DNA of 64,000 nucleotides from Sporosarcina oncorhynchi (GCF_033304615.1 NZ_CP129118.1:1360001-1424000), one strand, 5' to 3'. Positions 38,007 to 47,235 are shown, counted from the first letter of the stretch. Numbers and translations are program-made. Notes: generated by a model not told the origin, from the sequence alone.

Positions 38007-38771
38007 GTGTTACATCAATTCTCTCGCAATGAACTCGCAATCGGTAAAGAAGGACTTCACCGGATGCAAAATAAAACAGTAGCTATACTCGGTGTTGGAG
38101 GAGTCGGTTCTTTCGCTGCAGAAGCATGTGCCCGCAGTGGCATCGGCAGAATCATCCTGGTCGATAAAGATACCGTCGATATTACAAACGTTAACCGCCA
38201 ACTAGTCGCTACACTGTCAACAATCGGCCGATCCAAAGTCGAAGTGATGAAAGAGCGCATCAAAGACGTCAATGCAGAATGTGAAGTTGTTGAGCTTCAT
38301 ATGTTCTATACGGAAGAGACGAGCGACACGTTTTTCAGCTATGAACCTGATTATGTCATTGACGCTTCCGATACAATTAGCTACAAAATTCATCTCATCA
38401 AAGAATGCCTGTCCCGCGGTGTCAAAATCATTTCAAGCATGGGGGCTGCGAATAAACTAAATCCTACACGTTTCCAAATTGCAGACATTTCGAAAACTCA
38501 TACTGATCCGATCGCTAAGGTCATTCGTTTGAGATTACGGAAAGAAGGCATTAAAAAGGGCGTACCTGTCGTGTTTTCTGACGAAAGCCCCATTGTAATC
38601 CGAAAAGATGTCGTCGATTCTGTAGGTAATCCCGATGCGCAAATCCGTAAAGCGAAAATGCCGCCTGCATCAAATGCTTTCGTTCCTTCAGTAGCAGGAC
38701 TCGTCTGCGCAAGCTGGGTTATGAATGATATTGTAAAGGACTTGCCCATCGAAAGGGTAAATGATAAATAA
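38007..38771 (+). CDS. tcdA: tRNA threonylcarbamoyladenosine dehydratase TcdA (YrvM)
   Basis: 254 residues from a GTG after GAAAGGCGG. E1-like/ThiF fold: nucleotide-binding 'VAILGVGGVGSFAAEACARSG', 'NRQLVAT' and 'DASDTISYK'. TcdA makes the cyclic form of t6A37 in tRNA (ct6A). B. subtilis carries the orthologue yrvM at the same place after aspS and 6S RNA. A TATAAT at about 37973-37978 may be its -10. Confidence 0.9.
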   Translation: MLHQFSRNELAIGKEGLHRMQNKTVAILGVGGVGSFAAEACARSGIGRIILVDKDTVDITNVNRQLVATLSTIGRSKVEVMKERIKDVNAECEVVELHMFYTEETSDTFFSYEPDYVIDASDTISYKIHLIKECLSRGVKIISSMGAANKLNPTRFQIADISKTHTDPIAKVIRLRLRKEGIKKGVPVVFSDESPIVIRKDVVDSVGNPDAQIRKAKMPPASNAFVPSVAGLVCASWVMNDIVKDLPIERVNDK

Positions 38772-38805
38772 AACTCACCAATCCAATTGATTCGATTAAG
38801 AAAAT

Positions 38806-38813
38806 GACGATAT
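38806..38813 (+). promoter_or_regulatory. Possible sigma-D -10 element upstream of cheV
   Basis: GACGATAT differs by one base from the sigma-D -10 GCCGATAT, and cheV is in the sigma-D motility regulon of B. subtilis. No TAAA -35 is found about 15 bp upstream, so the call is weak. Confidence 0.25.
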
Positions 38814-38853
38814 AAAGAGAGAGAGCAATAAAGCATTCCGGAAAGGAAATGAA

Positions 38854-39762
38854 ATGATGCATAAACAAGACGGTATCTTACTTGAAAGCGGAACAAATGA
38901 ACTTGAAATTGTTGAATTTGAAATGGGCGGCAACCGATATGGCATAAACGTTATTAAAGTGAAAGAAATTATTTTACCGACACCAATTACATTTATTCCT
39001 CATGCACACCCATCCATAGAAGGAATTATTCAGTTGCGTGGAGAAGTTTTACCAGTCATTGATATGGAAAAAGTGATGGGGCTGCCTAAGACATTGGGTA
39101 AAAACGATGGAAAATACATCGTGGCCGCGTTCAACAAACAGGAAGTCGTTTTTCACGTTCATGAAGTGTCACAGATTCATCGGGTTTCCTGGGATCAAAT
39201 CGAAAAACCGTCCGATCTATATTCTAACGGCTCATCACAAGTAATTGGCGTCATTAAACGTGAAAATGATATGCTTCTTTTACTTGATTTCGAAAAGATT
39301 GTTCTTGAAATCAATCCAGATAGTGGGATCAGAGTAGAAGAGGTTAAAAAACTAGGTCCACGTGAACGATCCGATAAACGCATTTTAATCGCGGAAGATT
39401 CTCCACTGTTGCGCAAACTGTTGAATGACACGCTTACAGAAGCGGGTTATGCCAACTTGGAGTTTTTTGAAAACGGCAAGGATGCACTAAATTATTTAGA
39501 AAACCTTGTTTCACTAGGTAAGAATGTAACTAAAGAAGTTCAATTGGTCATAACGGATATCGAAATGCCTCAAATGGATGGCCATCATTTTACAAAGCGT
39601 ATTCGTGAAAACAAGGATCTTGCCGTATTGCCCGTCATTATCTTCTCTTCTTTAATTACTAATGAATTGAAGCATAAAGGGATGAGCGTCGGCGCAGACG
39701 ATCAAGTAAGCAAGCCTGAAATCGCAGAACTCGTTTTGAAGATGGACAACTATATTCTCTAA
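38854..39762 (+). CDS. cheV: Chemotaxis coupling protein CheV (CheW + receiver)
   Basis: 302 residues. An N-terminal CheW domain (about 12-160; 'FEMGGNRYGINVIKVKEII', 'IEGIIQLRGEVLPVIDM') is joined to a response-regulator receiver domain (about 175-300) with acidic pocket 'LIAEDSP', phosphoacceptor Asp in 'LVITDIEMPQMDG' and conserved K in 'SKPEIAE'. CheV couples chemoreceptors to CheA and helps adaptation. Its location after tcdA is not the B. subtilis one, and it marks the edge of the accessory stretch. Ends in a strong terminator. Confidence 0.95.
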   Translation: MMHKQDGILLESGTNELEIVEFEMGGNRYGINVIKVKEIILPTPITFIPHAHPSIEGIIQLRGEVLPVIDMEKVMGLPKTLGKNDGKYIVAAFNKQEVVFHVHEVSQIHRVSWDQIEKPSDLYSNGSSQVIGVIKRENDMLLLLDFEKIVLEINPDSGIRVEEVKKLGPRERSDKRILIAEDSPLLRKLLNDTLTEAGYANLEFFENGKDALNYLENLVSLGKNVTKEVQLVITDIEMPQMDGHHFTKRIRENKDLAVLPVIIFSSLITNELKHKGMSVGADDQVSKPEIAELVLKMDNYIL

Positions 39763-39767
39763 TAAAT

Positions 39768-39809
39768 AGCACTTCCTTCATTGAAAAAAATGAGGGGAGT
39801 GCTGTTTTT
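39768..39809 (+). terminator. Intrinsic terminator after cheV
   Basis: Interrupted stem beginning AGCACT and ending AGTGCT with a T-rich tail. Confidence 0.8.
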
Positions 39810-40248
39810 GAATAATGCGTGCAGTTGAGTCGCGAAAAGTTGAATCAACAAGCAAATTAGCATCGGATTTAGCGGTGCTTTTATATATTTATTGGATTTT
39901 ATAAGCATCGAATTTTTTGGATACCTAATGTATAGTAACTGAAAGATTGAAGTAAGAGTGTTAAAACAAATGCATTGGTTTCTGAACCCTCATAAAAGCG
40001 AAACCTTACATGCTAACTGAACGTATTAATAGTAGAACTATGCTTGAGTAGCAGACGGGATGAAAAATGTAACTATGCGCTTTAAATCGCGCGTGGGGGG
40101 TCTTGAGCAAAGTGAGTCACAAAGAACTGGCTATACCTACATTTTTGTACACTTTACAGAAATTCAGGCCTCATTCCGGAGTCTTGTCTTCAATAATAGA
40201 GCCATTTCTTTAAATATAGAATTATCATACTTTGGGAGTGGGTTAAAG
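39810..40248 (+). other. Gene-free AT-rich stretch at the start of the accessory region
   Basis: No gene with a supported start was found. A weak hairpin with arms AGCATCG/CGGTGCT followed by TTTT (39859-39883) could be a terminator. A reading frame is open from 40060 into the next gene, but its first 63 codons lack a good ribosome-binding site and show no recognisable domain, so it is treated as leader. The A+T content is visibly higher than in the conserved blocks on either side. Confidence 0.45.
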
Positions 40249-40824
40249 GTGAGGAAATGGAATCTTATTATACCGTTGATATTAGTAATTATATTTATAT
40301 TTTTTATTAATGGATATAGGTTTACTGCGTTAAGTGCTGCTAAAAGTAATTCTTTTCTTTCAAAAGATGCAAGTTTGGTGGAACGAAATGATGCAAATTC
40401 ATCCGTCATTTTTTTATTTAAAAGCGATAGGGATGAGATATATCAAACGGTACTATCCGAAAAGTCAGGTCCGTTTTACAACAGCAGTGTATCCACTGAT
40501 ATTCCATATAGTTCTGATGCTATTCAAACAGTCGGAGGCATTAGTGTGACCACAAAAAAAGGTGCAGCAACTTTGTTAAGTGTAATTTCATACGATGAAG
40601 AAGTTGCATACATAGAAGCTGGTGTCGAACCGAACGTAGAAAAAAAGGAAATAAGCAAAGGCGAACGTATTACTTTCTTGTTTCCTTTTATGAAACAAAT
40701 AGACTTCCTGTACCCAACTGCGTTTAACAAAAATGGAGAAAAACTTTATTATTATGGATATCCAAAGGATACCAATGTAATTAAAATTGAAGATTTGAAA
40801 TGGCATAAAATTAATGGACAGTAA
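40249..40824 (+). CDS. Membrane-anchored protein of unknown function
   Basis: About 191 residues from the GTG at 40249, 7 bases after GGGAGTGGG. A basic start (VRKWN) precedes one strong membrane helix (about residues 6-23), so the remaining ~165 residues are probably outside the cell. They are beta-rich in appearance with no cysteine and no motif I recognise. The sequence is AT-rich like its neighbours. It could be a lipoprotein-like or signal-anchored surface protein, but no lipobox is present. First of a run of small membrane-protein genes on the same strand. Confidence 0.6.
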   Translation: MRKWNLIIPLILVIIFIFFINGYRFTALSAAKSNSFLSKDASLVERNDANSSVIFLFKSDRDEIYQTVLSEKSGPFYNSSVSTDIPYSSDAIQTVGGISVTTKKGAATLLSVISYDEEVAYIEAGVEPNVEKKEISKGERITFLFPFMKQIDFLYPTAFNKNGEKLYYYGYPKDTNVIKIEDLKWHKINGQ

Positions 40825-40938
40825 TAAATAACTGCCATTTAGAGGTGAGTTAGGCATAAGGTTATCCTGGAACCGAGGCAGTTAGTGCAGTATATTAAAG
40901 AATTAATTTGTTGAGTTATGTGGAGAGAGATGATGATT

Positions 40939-41385
40939 ATGAGAAGCAAAATTATGAAGAGAATTTTAATAGCATTCCTATCCATTGTTTTATTTGCAAC
41001 CCTACTTGCTTGGGTTTCCTATACACCTAGATTTCAACGAGAACCTAATGTTTATTATTTTGGGTTTTTAGAAACATCCTTTTTTGTAGTTTTGTATGCT
41101 GGACCTGTTTATTTCCTTGCAGGAATACCAGCTTCAATCTTTATTGATAAGCTAATTGGAAAAACTAAAAGTAATTCAAGATGGAAAAGATATTTTGTCG
41201 GATTAGGTTTATATTCGTTAGTTGGTGCATTCGTTGGTTTTATTTTCCCTATTTTACTAACTGAAAATATAGATTGGCGGGGAATTATTCCATATTCACT
41301 TTACGGAAGTCTTGCAGCTAATTTTTACTATCACGTGTTATTGTTGGTATCAAAAATAAATAATAAATACTTAATCTTCAACTAA
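40939..41385 (+). CDS. Small polytopic membrane protein of unknown function
   Basis: About 148 residues from the ATG at 40939, 9 bases after GGAGAGAG; three upstream in-frame ATGs (from 40918) overlap that site. Four membrane helices are predicted by eye (about residues 7-26, 45-65, 80-100 and 115-135), separated by short basic loops such as 'GKTKSNSRWKR'. Domain family not recognised. Codon use and A+T content resemble those of the flanking accessory genes. The next gene starts about 120 bases later. Confidence 0.6.
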   Translation: MRSKIMKRILIAFLSIVLFATLLAWVSYTPRFQREPNVYYFGFLETSFFVVLYAGPVYFLAGIPASIFIDKLIGKTKSNSRWKRYFVGLGLYSLVGAFVGFIFPILLTENIDWRGIIPYSLYGSLAANFYYHVLLLVSKINNKYLIFN

Positions 41386-41503
41386 AGGGAGCGATTAATG
41401 CATAAGCGTTACGGTATAATCGGTCCATTATTTTGATTAATAGAACAATTAGAGTTCAAGAAATTTATTAAAACAAGTAATATGCCAATCGGGAGGTAAT
41501 TAT

Positions 41504-41755
41504 TTGGATAGGAAATATAATTTAGGGGCATTTATTTTATGTTTAATTGTGTTAATGCTAGCGCTACAAGCTTTATATGCGTCGTCTGATAGTACTTGGC
41601 AAGTTGCGCCACCTGCTTTGGCGTTATGGATACTAACCGTTATTATTTTCATTATGGCTATTATGGGATTTAAAGACAAAAGCAGTAGATGGGCGAGATG
41701 GAGAAGTTGGCTGACACTACTAAGGCATTCCCGCTTTCTGCAATTTTTTTGTTAG
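41504..41755 (+). CDS. N-terminal part of a probably frameshifted membrane protein (DUF5412-like gene)
   Basis: 83 codons from a TTG after GGGAGG at good spacing. Two membrane helices (about 8-26 and 37-55) are followed by a basic loop 'KDKSSRWARWRSWLT', and the frame ends in TAG at 41753 just after a run of seven T residues (41744-41750). The next frame (-1) continues with a hydrophobic stretch and a DUF5412-like domain, so the two frames probably form one gene. From memory, longer DUF5412 relatives have this same N-terminal layout. Could alternatively be a separate small membrane protein overlapping the next gene by 67 bases. Confidence 0.5.
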   Translation: MDRKYNLGAFILCLIVLMLALQALYASSDSTWQVAPPALALWILTVIIFIMAIMGFKDKSSRWARWRSWLTLLRHSRFLQFFC

Positions 41756-42108
41756 GGGTAGCCGTAAATACAAATGCGAGGGAACCCCTTGAAACAACAC
41801 AATCACCTAACTCTAAAATCATCATCGACTTTTATACATTGAACGGCGGAGCGGCTACCTCTATTAGTGTGGTAGAAATTATAAATGGCCCGCTTTGGTT
41901 TAAGAAAAGGATTTATTATCAAGACCGGATGCACAAAGTTGATGTTGTATGGATAAACAACCATATAATCATGATTAACGATAATACCTTGAACTTAAGA
42001 AAAAGGGGAAACCTTTTCGAATTACTAACTCTTTGTAGAATCGGCGGCAATTCTGGAATAAGCATTGTGCCATTAAAGGGCCAGATTAAGAAATTAGGAG
42101 GTGATTGA
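41689..42108 (+). CDS. DUF5412-like domain, C-terminal part of the frameshifted gene
   Basis: Open frame of 139 codons in the -1 frame relative to 41504-41755. The likely genuine part begins near the T run with a hydrophobic 'LSAIFLLGVAVNTNA', followed by 'TQSPNSKIIIDFYTLNGGA', 'ISVVEIINGPLWFKKRIYY' and 'VDVVWINNHIIMINDNTLNL', a pattern resembling DUF5412 proteins of Bacillales (short extracytoplasmic beta domain after membrane helices). The ATG at 41689 has no good ribosome-binding site. Function of the family is unknown. The family call is from memory and moderate. Confidence 0.5.
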   Translation: MGEMEKLADTTKAFPLSAIFLLGVAVNTNAREPLETTQSPNSKIIIDFYTLNGGAATSISVVEIINGPLWFKKRIYYQDRMHKVDVVWINNHIIMINDNTLNLRKRGNLFELLTLCRIGGNSGISIVPLKGQIKKLGGD

Positions 42109-42109
42109 A

Positions 42110-42352
42110 GTGGGAATACTGCTGCCAATAGTAATGGCGATTTCAGTGGTTTTACTATTCTTTTCGCTTTTCTTCGCTATTAGTAAACGTTCGTGGAGAG
42201 CTTTGTTAGTTTCTTTTATTGCAAGCTTGCCTATCTCAATTTATTTTGCAAGTGTTAATCCGCCTTTTTCTTTTCTGGGATTAACACCAATTCTTTTATT
42301 AGCCCTAACAATTGTTTTCAGAAGACAAATTCAAAAAGAAATTACCCAATAG
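42110..42352 (+). CDS. Small membrane protein of unknown function
   Basis: 80 residues from the GTG at 42110, 7 bases after AGGAGG; an upstream in-frame GTG at 42101 lies inside that site. Two or three membrane helices (about 3-23, 30-48, 52-70), with a basic C-terminus 'FRRQIQKE'. The start lies just after the DUF5412-like stop, so the two genes are probably co-transcribed. No family recognised. Last gene before the repeat region. Confidence 0.58.
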   Translation: MGILLPIVMAISVVLLFFSLFFAISKRSWRALLVSFIASLPISIYFASVNPPFSFLGLTPILLLALTIVFRRQIQKEITQ

Positions 42353-42407
42353 GATTTTAATAACTGTGATTGTTCAACTCTCAGGGGGGCCACTGCTTGA
42401 TACTACA

Positions 42408-42605
42408 CTTTTAGTTGATCGGAGCGGAAGCCGGCGACTCTGGGAGGATCAGCGAGAGACGTTACGAAGAGCGGCTTTTGCGAGTGAAGCGTAGCGAGAA
42501 GGAGCACATCTTTGCTTTTGACAGGTGAAACACCCTTCGAAGCGAAGGGGTGTGGTTCACCGCCCGCCCTCCAGAACGCGTCCGGCTGCAGCGCAGATCA
42601 ACGGG
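42408..42605. repeat. Imperfect-palindrome intergenic repeat, copy 1
   Basis: About 200 bp. The left end TTAGTTGATCGGAGCGGAAG and the right end 'CCGGCTGCAGCGCAGATCAAC' are near inverted complements, and internal parts also pair (ACACCCCTTCGCTTCGAAGG-type hairpin around 42530-42552). The layout (GTTGAT-GGAGCGGAAG, GGCGACTC, TCAGCG, GAAGCG, CACCGCCCGCCC, AACGCGTCC, GATCAAC) resembles a GC-rich dispersed repeat common in intergenic regions of Bacillales. It encodes no protein. Recognition is from memory. Confidence 0.65.
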
Positions 42606-42652
42606 TACCAACCACTATTCCATATAAGGATGCGATTGTTTGGTACTTCGCT

Positions 42653-42893
42653 CTTAGTTGATTGGAGTGCAAGCTGTCGACTCCGGGAGGATTAGCGAAA
42701 GCCGTAAAGAAGAACGGCTTTTGCGAAACAAAACGTTAGTCTTTTCGAGCATCTCTTTATTCCTGCCTTGAGAACCTGCAATGATGCCTAAATTTCTAAA
42801 GTGCACAGAAATACGGCTAAGCGAACTCTTCGTTGTTCACGTGGCTCAAGCCGCGCCCTCCGGAACGCGTAAGGCACGAACGCAAATCAACGT
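42653..42893. repeat. Imperfect-palindrome intergenic repeat, copy 2 (diverged)
   Basis: About 240 bp in the same orientation as copy 1. Shared blocks: TTAGTTGATTGGAGTGCAAG near the left end, TCGACTCCGGGAGGATTAGCG, CGGCTTTTGCGA, CCGCGCCCTCCGGAACGCG and the right end CGCAAATCAACG. It carries extra, unmatched sequence in the middle (about 42735-42825). A third, very short remnant of the left end may follow near 42950. Spacing between copies is about 48 bp. Confidence 0.6.
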
Positions 42894-43004
42894 GTTTAAC
42901 ACTATTCTAGATATGGGTGCGGTTGTTAGAGTAGTCTACACTTAGTTGAATGGTCTACGAGCGATTGTTTTCACCCTAGAGTTGGATAAACAGACGAAAC
43001 GAAG

Positions 43005-43040
43005 AGCCCCAATCCAAATACGATTGGGGTTCATTTTTAG
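43005..43040 (+). terminator. Hairpin downstream of rarA, terminator-like on the plus strand
   Basis: Perfect stem CCCCAATC/GATTGGGG with a 7-base loop; TTCATTTTT follows on the plus strand. On the minus strand, where rarA ends 50 bases away, the tail is not T-rich, so it may serve either or both directions. Confidence 0.55.
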
Positions 43041-43091
43041 TTGTTTGATTTCATTTTTGAACTAGAAAACTGAACGAGTTAGTTTCAATGC

Positions 43092-44378
43092 CTATTTCTT
43101 TTTGCGGAATTCTTTCAACCGTTCGTAAATGCCGGCAAGCTTCTTTTCTTCACCTGCAAGTACCGGTTCAAAAAATTCCATGTCCTTGATTTTATCCGGA
43201 AGATATTGTTGATTTACCCATCCGCCAAATGATCCTATCGGTGTGGCGTGTGGATATTGATAGCCTTCGTGTCCAAGTTCAGCAGATCCTGCATAATGCG
43301 TATCTCTTAAATGAAGGGGGATATCTCCTGTTTTCCCTGCATTGATGGCACTAATTGCAGCATCGACAGCTTTGTAAGCAGAATTCGATTTAGATGCAAG
43401 GCACATTTCAATAACAGCATTTGCTAATGGAATTCGCGCTTCAGGCATTCCGAGTCGAATCGCTGCATCAGTTGCCGCGAGCACATGCGGACCGACTTCA
43501 GGCGCTGCCAATCCGATATCTTCATACGCCATGACGAGCAAACGACGGTTCACGGCGATGAGGTCACCTGTCTCCAGAAGATTAGCCAAATAGAAAATGG
43601 CAGCATTCACATCACTTCCGCGAACAGATTTCTGTAAAGCGGACAGCAGATTATAATGATGTGAGCCTTTTTTATCGCCTACGAGTCCGATTCTGCCTAT
43701 CAAATTATCAATTAACCAATCTTCAATAATGACGGATCCATCTTCCTCGTCACTTGCAGAGACAATCGATTCGAGAAGTGTGAGCGCTTTTCGCGCATCA
43801 CCGTTCACACCAGATGCGATTTTCTCAATCTGATCTTCTGAAATATGTATATCCGTTTTTCCGAGTCCGCGTTCCTTGTCTTCTAAAGCCCTGTGAAGAA
43901 GTTGAATAAGATCGACTTGCTCCAATCTTTTCAGTTGAAGGATTTCCCCGCAACGTGAGCGAATCGCTGGATTAACGTCATGGAACGGATTTTCAGTTGT
44001 TGCTCCGATTAAAACGATGGACCCTTTTTCAACATGTGGCAGCAACGTATCTTGCTGCAATTTATTGAACCGGTGTATTTCATCGAGAAAAAGAATCACT
44101 TTCCCGGTTATTCTGCTCTCCGCAACGACATCCTCGACATCTTTTTTTCCTGAAACTGTTGCATTCAGTGCTATGAAAGGTAAATCACTTGTACCTGCTA
44201 TCGCATAAGCAAGCGAGGTCTTTCCGATTCCTGGTTCACCGTAAAGCAGCATGGAAGGGACATGCCCTCGTGTAATCATCCTGTATAATGCAGTATCTTT
44301 GCCGATTATATGTTGTTGTCCAGCAATTTCATCTATATGTCTTGGTCTCATTCTGAAAGCCAATGGTTCGTTATGCAA
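43092..44378 (-). CDS. rarA: Replication-associated recombination protein RarA (MgsA/YrvN)
   Basis: 428 residues on the minus strand. The start is taken at the TTG at 44378, 8 bases after GGGGAG, giving MHNEPLAFRMRP, which fits the family; an ATG two codons upstream is an alternative. AAA+ ATPase with Walker A 'LYGEPGIGKTSLA', Walker B 'ILFLDEIHRF', a clamp-loader-like sensor 'IGATTENPFHDVNPAIRSR' and the C-terminal MgsA tetramerisation domain. It acts at stalled replication forks. Divergent from cymR, as in B. subtilis. Confidence 0.95.
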   Translation of the reverse strand: MHNEPLAFRMRPRHIDEIAGQQHIIGKDTALYRMITRGHVPSMLLYGEPGIGKTSLAYAIAGTSDLPFIALNATVSGKKDVEDVVAESRITGKVILFLDEIHRFNKLQQDTLLPHVEKGSIVLIGATTENPFHDVNPAIRSRCGEILQLKRLEQVDLIQLLHRALEDKERGLGKTDIHISEDQIEKIASGVNGDARKALTLLESIVSASDEEDGSVIIEDWLIDNLIGRIGLVGDKKGSHHYNLLSALQKSVRGSDVNAAIFYLANLLETGDLIAVNRRLLVMAYEDIGLAAPEVGPHVLAATDAAIRLGMPEARIPLANAVIEMCLASKSNSAYKAVDAAISAINAGKTGDIPLHLRDTHYAGSAELGHEGYQYPHATPIGSFGGWVNQQYLPDKIKDMEFFEPVLAGEEKKLAGIYERLKEFRKKK

Positions 44379-44461
44379 AATCATCACTCCCCGCACATCT
44401 GTTCCACCATTATACACAAGGTTCGTTTGGAAGTCATTTGCAGGAAGCTAGCCATCAGTTA

Positions 44462-44470
44462 TGCTATACT
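44462..44470 (+). promoter_or_regulatory. Extended -10 promoter of cymR
   Basis: TGCTATACT, 35 bases before the cymR start; no clear -35 box. It lies in the gap between divergent rarA and cymR. Confidence 0.5.
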
Positions 44471-44504
44471 ATTTTGTACTTAATGAAAAGGACGCTGGTT
44501 AGTA

Positions 44505-44924
44505 ATGAGAATTTCAACTAAAGGACGCTACGGTTTGACGATTATCGTTGAACTCGGTAAGAAGTATGGGGAAGGTCCGCTAGCACTGCGTAAAATTGCA
44601 GATGAAAAAAATCTTCCGGAAGCCTATTTGGAACAACTGATCCCGGCTTTGCGTAACAGTGGGATTATCACAAGTGTGCGGGGCGCTTATGGAGGATATA
44701 AATTGTCCAAACCACCAGCAGAAATTACAGCAGGTGATGTTATCCGATTACTGGAAGGCCCCATCCAAATTGTCGATGGGATTGATCAAGCGGATGTACC
44801 ACAAAAAGAACTGTGGAACCGGATCGGTGATGCAATACGCAATGTCCTCGACACAACTACAATAGAAGATCTCGTGACATCCGATTTATCCGACGAACCG
44901 GATGGATACATGTTTTATATTTGA
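44505..44924 (+). CDS. cymR: Rrf2-family cysteine metabolism repressor CymR
   Basis: 139 residues. Winged-helix Rrf2 regulator ('RISTKGRYGLTIIVEL', 'YLEQLIPALRNSGIITSVRG', 'GGYKL'). It contains no cysteine at all, which excludes an iron-sulphur IscR-type sensor and fits CymR, which represses cysteine uptake and synthesis together with CysK. The next genes are a cysteine desulfurase and the tRNA thiolase MnmA, the same order as in B. subtilis. The gene end overlaps the open frame before iscS but not its true start. Confidence 0.92.
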   Translation: MRISTKGRYGLTIIVELGKKYGEGPLALRKIADEKNLPEAYLEQLIPALRNSGIITSVRGAYGGYKLSKPPAEITAGDVIRLLEGPIQIVDGIDQADVPQKELWNRIGDAIRNVLDTTTIEDLVTSDLSDEPDGYMFYI

Positions 44925-44946
44925 ACAAACGTTAGGAGTTCATCGT

Positions 44947-46089
44947 ATGGAATTTATCTATTTGGATCATGCAGCGACGACGCCGATTCATCCAAAAGTG
45001 AGTAAAGTATACAAAGATGTGATGGATACAGTATTTGGAAACCCGTCGAGCATACATTCTTTCGGTCGCACCTCCAGAAAACTGATTGATGATGCCCGTA
45101 AGACAATTGCCGCAGCCATCAATGCCGACCCGACAGAAATCATTTTTACATCGGGTGGTACGGAAGCGGATAATATTGCGGTGTTTGGAACCGCCAGCAA
45201 TATGAAGGAAAAAGGGAATCATATTATTACGACGACAATAGAGCATCATGCAGTACTACATGCTTGCAAAGAGCTGGAAAAGAACGGTTTTCAAGTCACC
45301 TATCTTCCTGTTGATGAAAACGGTAGAATTACAGCCCGTCAAGTAGCTGAGGCGTTGACGGAAAAAACCATATTGGTCACAATCATGTATGGAAATAACG
45401 AAGTGGGCACGGTTCAGCCAATCAAAGAAATTGGAGAACTACTAATAGGGCATCAGGCGGTTTTTCATTCAGATGCCGTTCAAGCTTTTGGAATCGTTGA
45501 CCTCGACGTGAACGAGCTTCAAGTAGACCTGTTAAGTACCTCCGCGCATAAATTAAACGGACCAAAAGGTGTTGGTTTTCTTTACCAACGTAAAGGTGTT
45601 CAAACGACCCCTCTTTCCTACGGAGGGGAGCAGGAGCGGAAACGTCGCGCTGGAACAGAAAATGTCCCGGCCATTGCAAGTTTTGCAGAAGCGGTTACGA
45701 TCGCTAAAGCTGAAATGGTAGGTAATGGTGAGAAATACGTCAGGTTCAGACAGATTTTACGTTCGGTATTTGATGCCCAAAACATTTCTTACGAAGTGAA
45801 TGCTAATGATGCGGACACACTGCCTCATGTTGTGAATATCAGTTTTCCAGGTACAGATATCGAATCGTTACTTGTGAATATGGATATGGCTGGAATTGCC
45901 GTGTCGAGCGGCTCTGCATGCACTGCAGGATCACTCGAACCTTCGCATGTTTTGTCGGCGATGTATGGTAAGGATTCCACCAAACTGCGGAATTCCGTCC
46001 GTTTTAGTTTCGGTCTTGGACTGGAAGAAGACAATGTGAAACAAGCAGCATTGACGACCGCAGAAATTATTGACAGACTCGTGAAATGA
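44947..46089 (+). CDS. iscS: Cysteine desulfurase (IscS/NifS family, YrvO)
   Basis: 380 residues from the ATG at 44947 after TTAGGAG; the upstream 15-codon extension of the frame overlaps cymR. PLP enzyme releasing sulphur from cysteine: PLP-binding 'TSGGTEADNIAVFG', the Schiff-base lysine in 'STSAHKLNGPKG' and the active-site cysteine in 'SSGSACTAGSLEPSH'. Adjacent mnmA needs its persulphide for 2-thiouridine in tRNA, and in B. subtilis YrvO serves MnmA directly. Confidence 0.95.
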   Translation: MEFIYLDHAATTPIHPKVSKVYKDVMDTVFGNPSSIHSFGRTSRKLIDDARKTIAAAINADPTEIIFTSGGTEADNIAVFGTASNMKEKGNHIITTTIEHHAVLHACKELEKNGFQVTYLPVDENGRITARQVAEALTEKTILVTIMYGNNEVGTVQPIKEIGELLIGHQAVFHSDAVQAFGIVDLDVNELQVDLLSTSAHKLNGPKGVGFLYQRKGVQTTPLSYGGEQERKRRAGTENVPAIASFAEAVTIAKAEMVGNGEKYVRFRQILRSVFDAQNISYEVNANDADTLPHVVNISFPGTDIESLLVNMDMAGIAVSSGSACTAGSLEPSHVLSAMYGKDSTKLRNSVRFSFGLGLEEDNVKQAALTTAEIIDRLVK

Positions 46090-46104
46090 AATTAAAAAGG
46101 ATGA

Positions 46105-47235
<1,131 letters not shown>

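Noticed and set aside
40060..40248. Extended N-terminus for the first accessory gene
   Set aside because: No ribosome-binding site at 40060, no helix or domain in the first 63 codons, and a well-spaced GTG with GGGAGTGGG at 40249.
42312..42494. Open frame of about 60 codons running into repeat copy 1
   Set aside because: It overlaps the end of a better-supported gene, has no ribosome-binding site and reads through the palindromic repeat.
42408..42893. CRISPR array or insertion sequence
   Set aside because: Only two long diverged copies with no short regular repeats and spacers, no transposase frame and no target-site duplication recognised.
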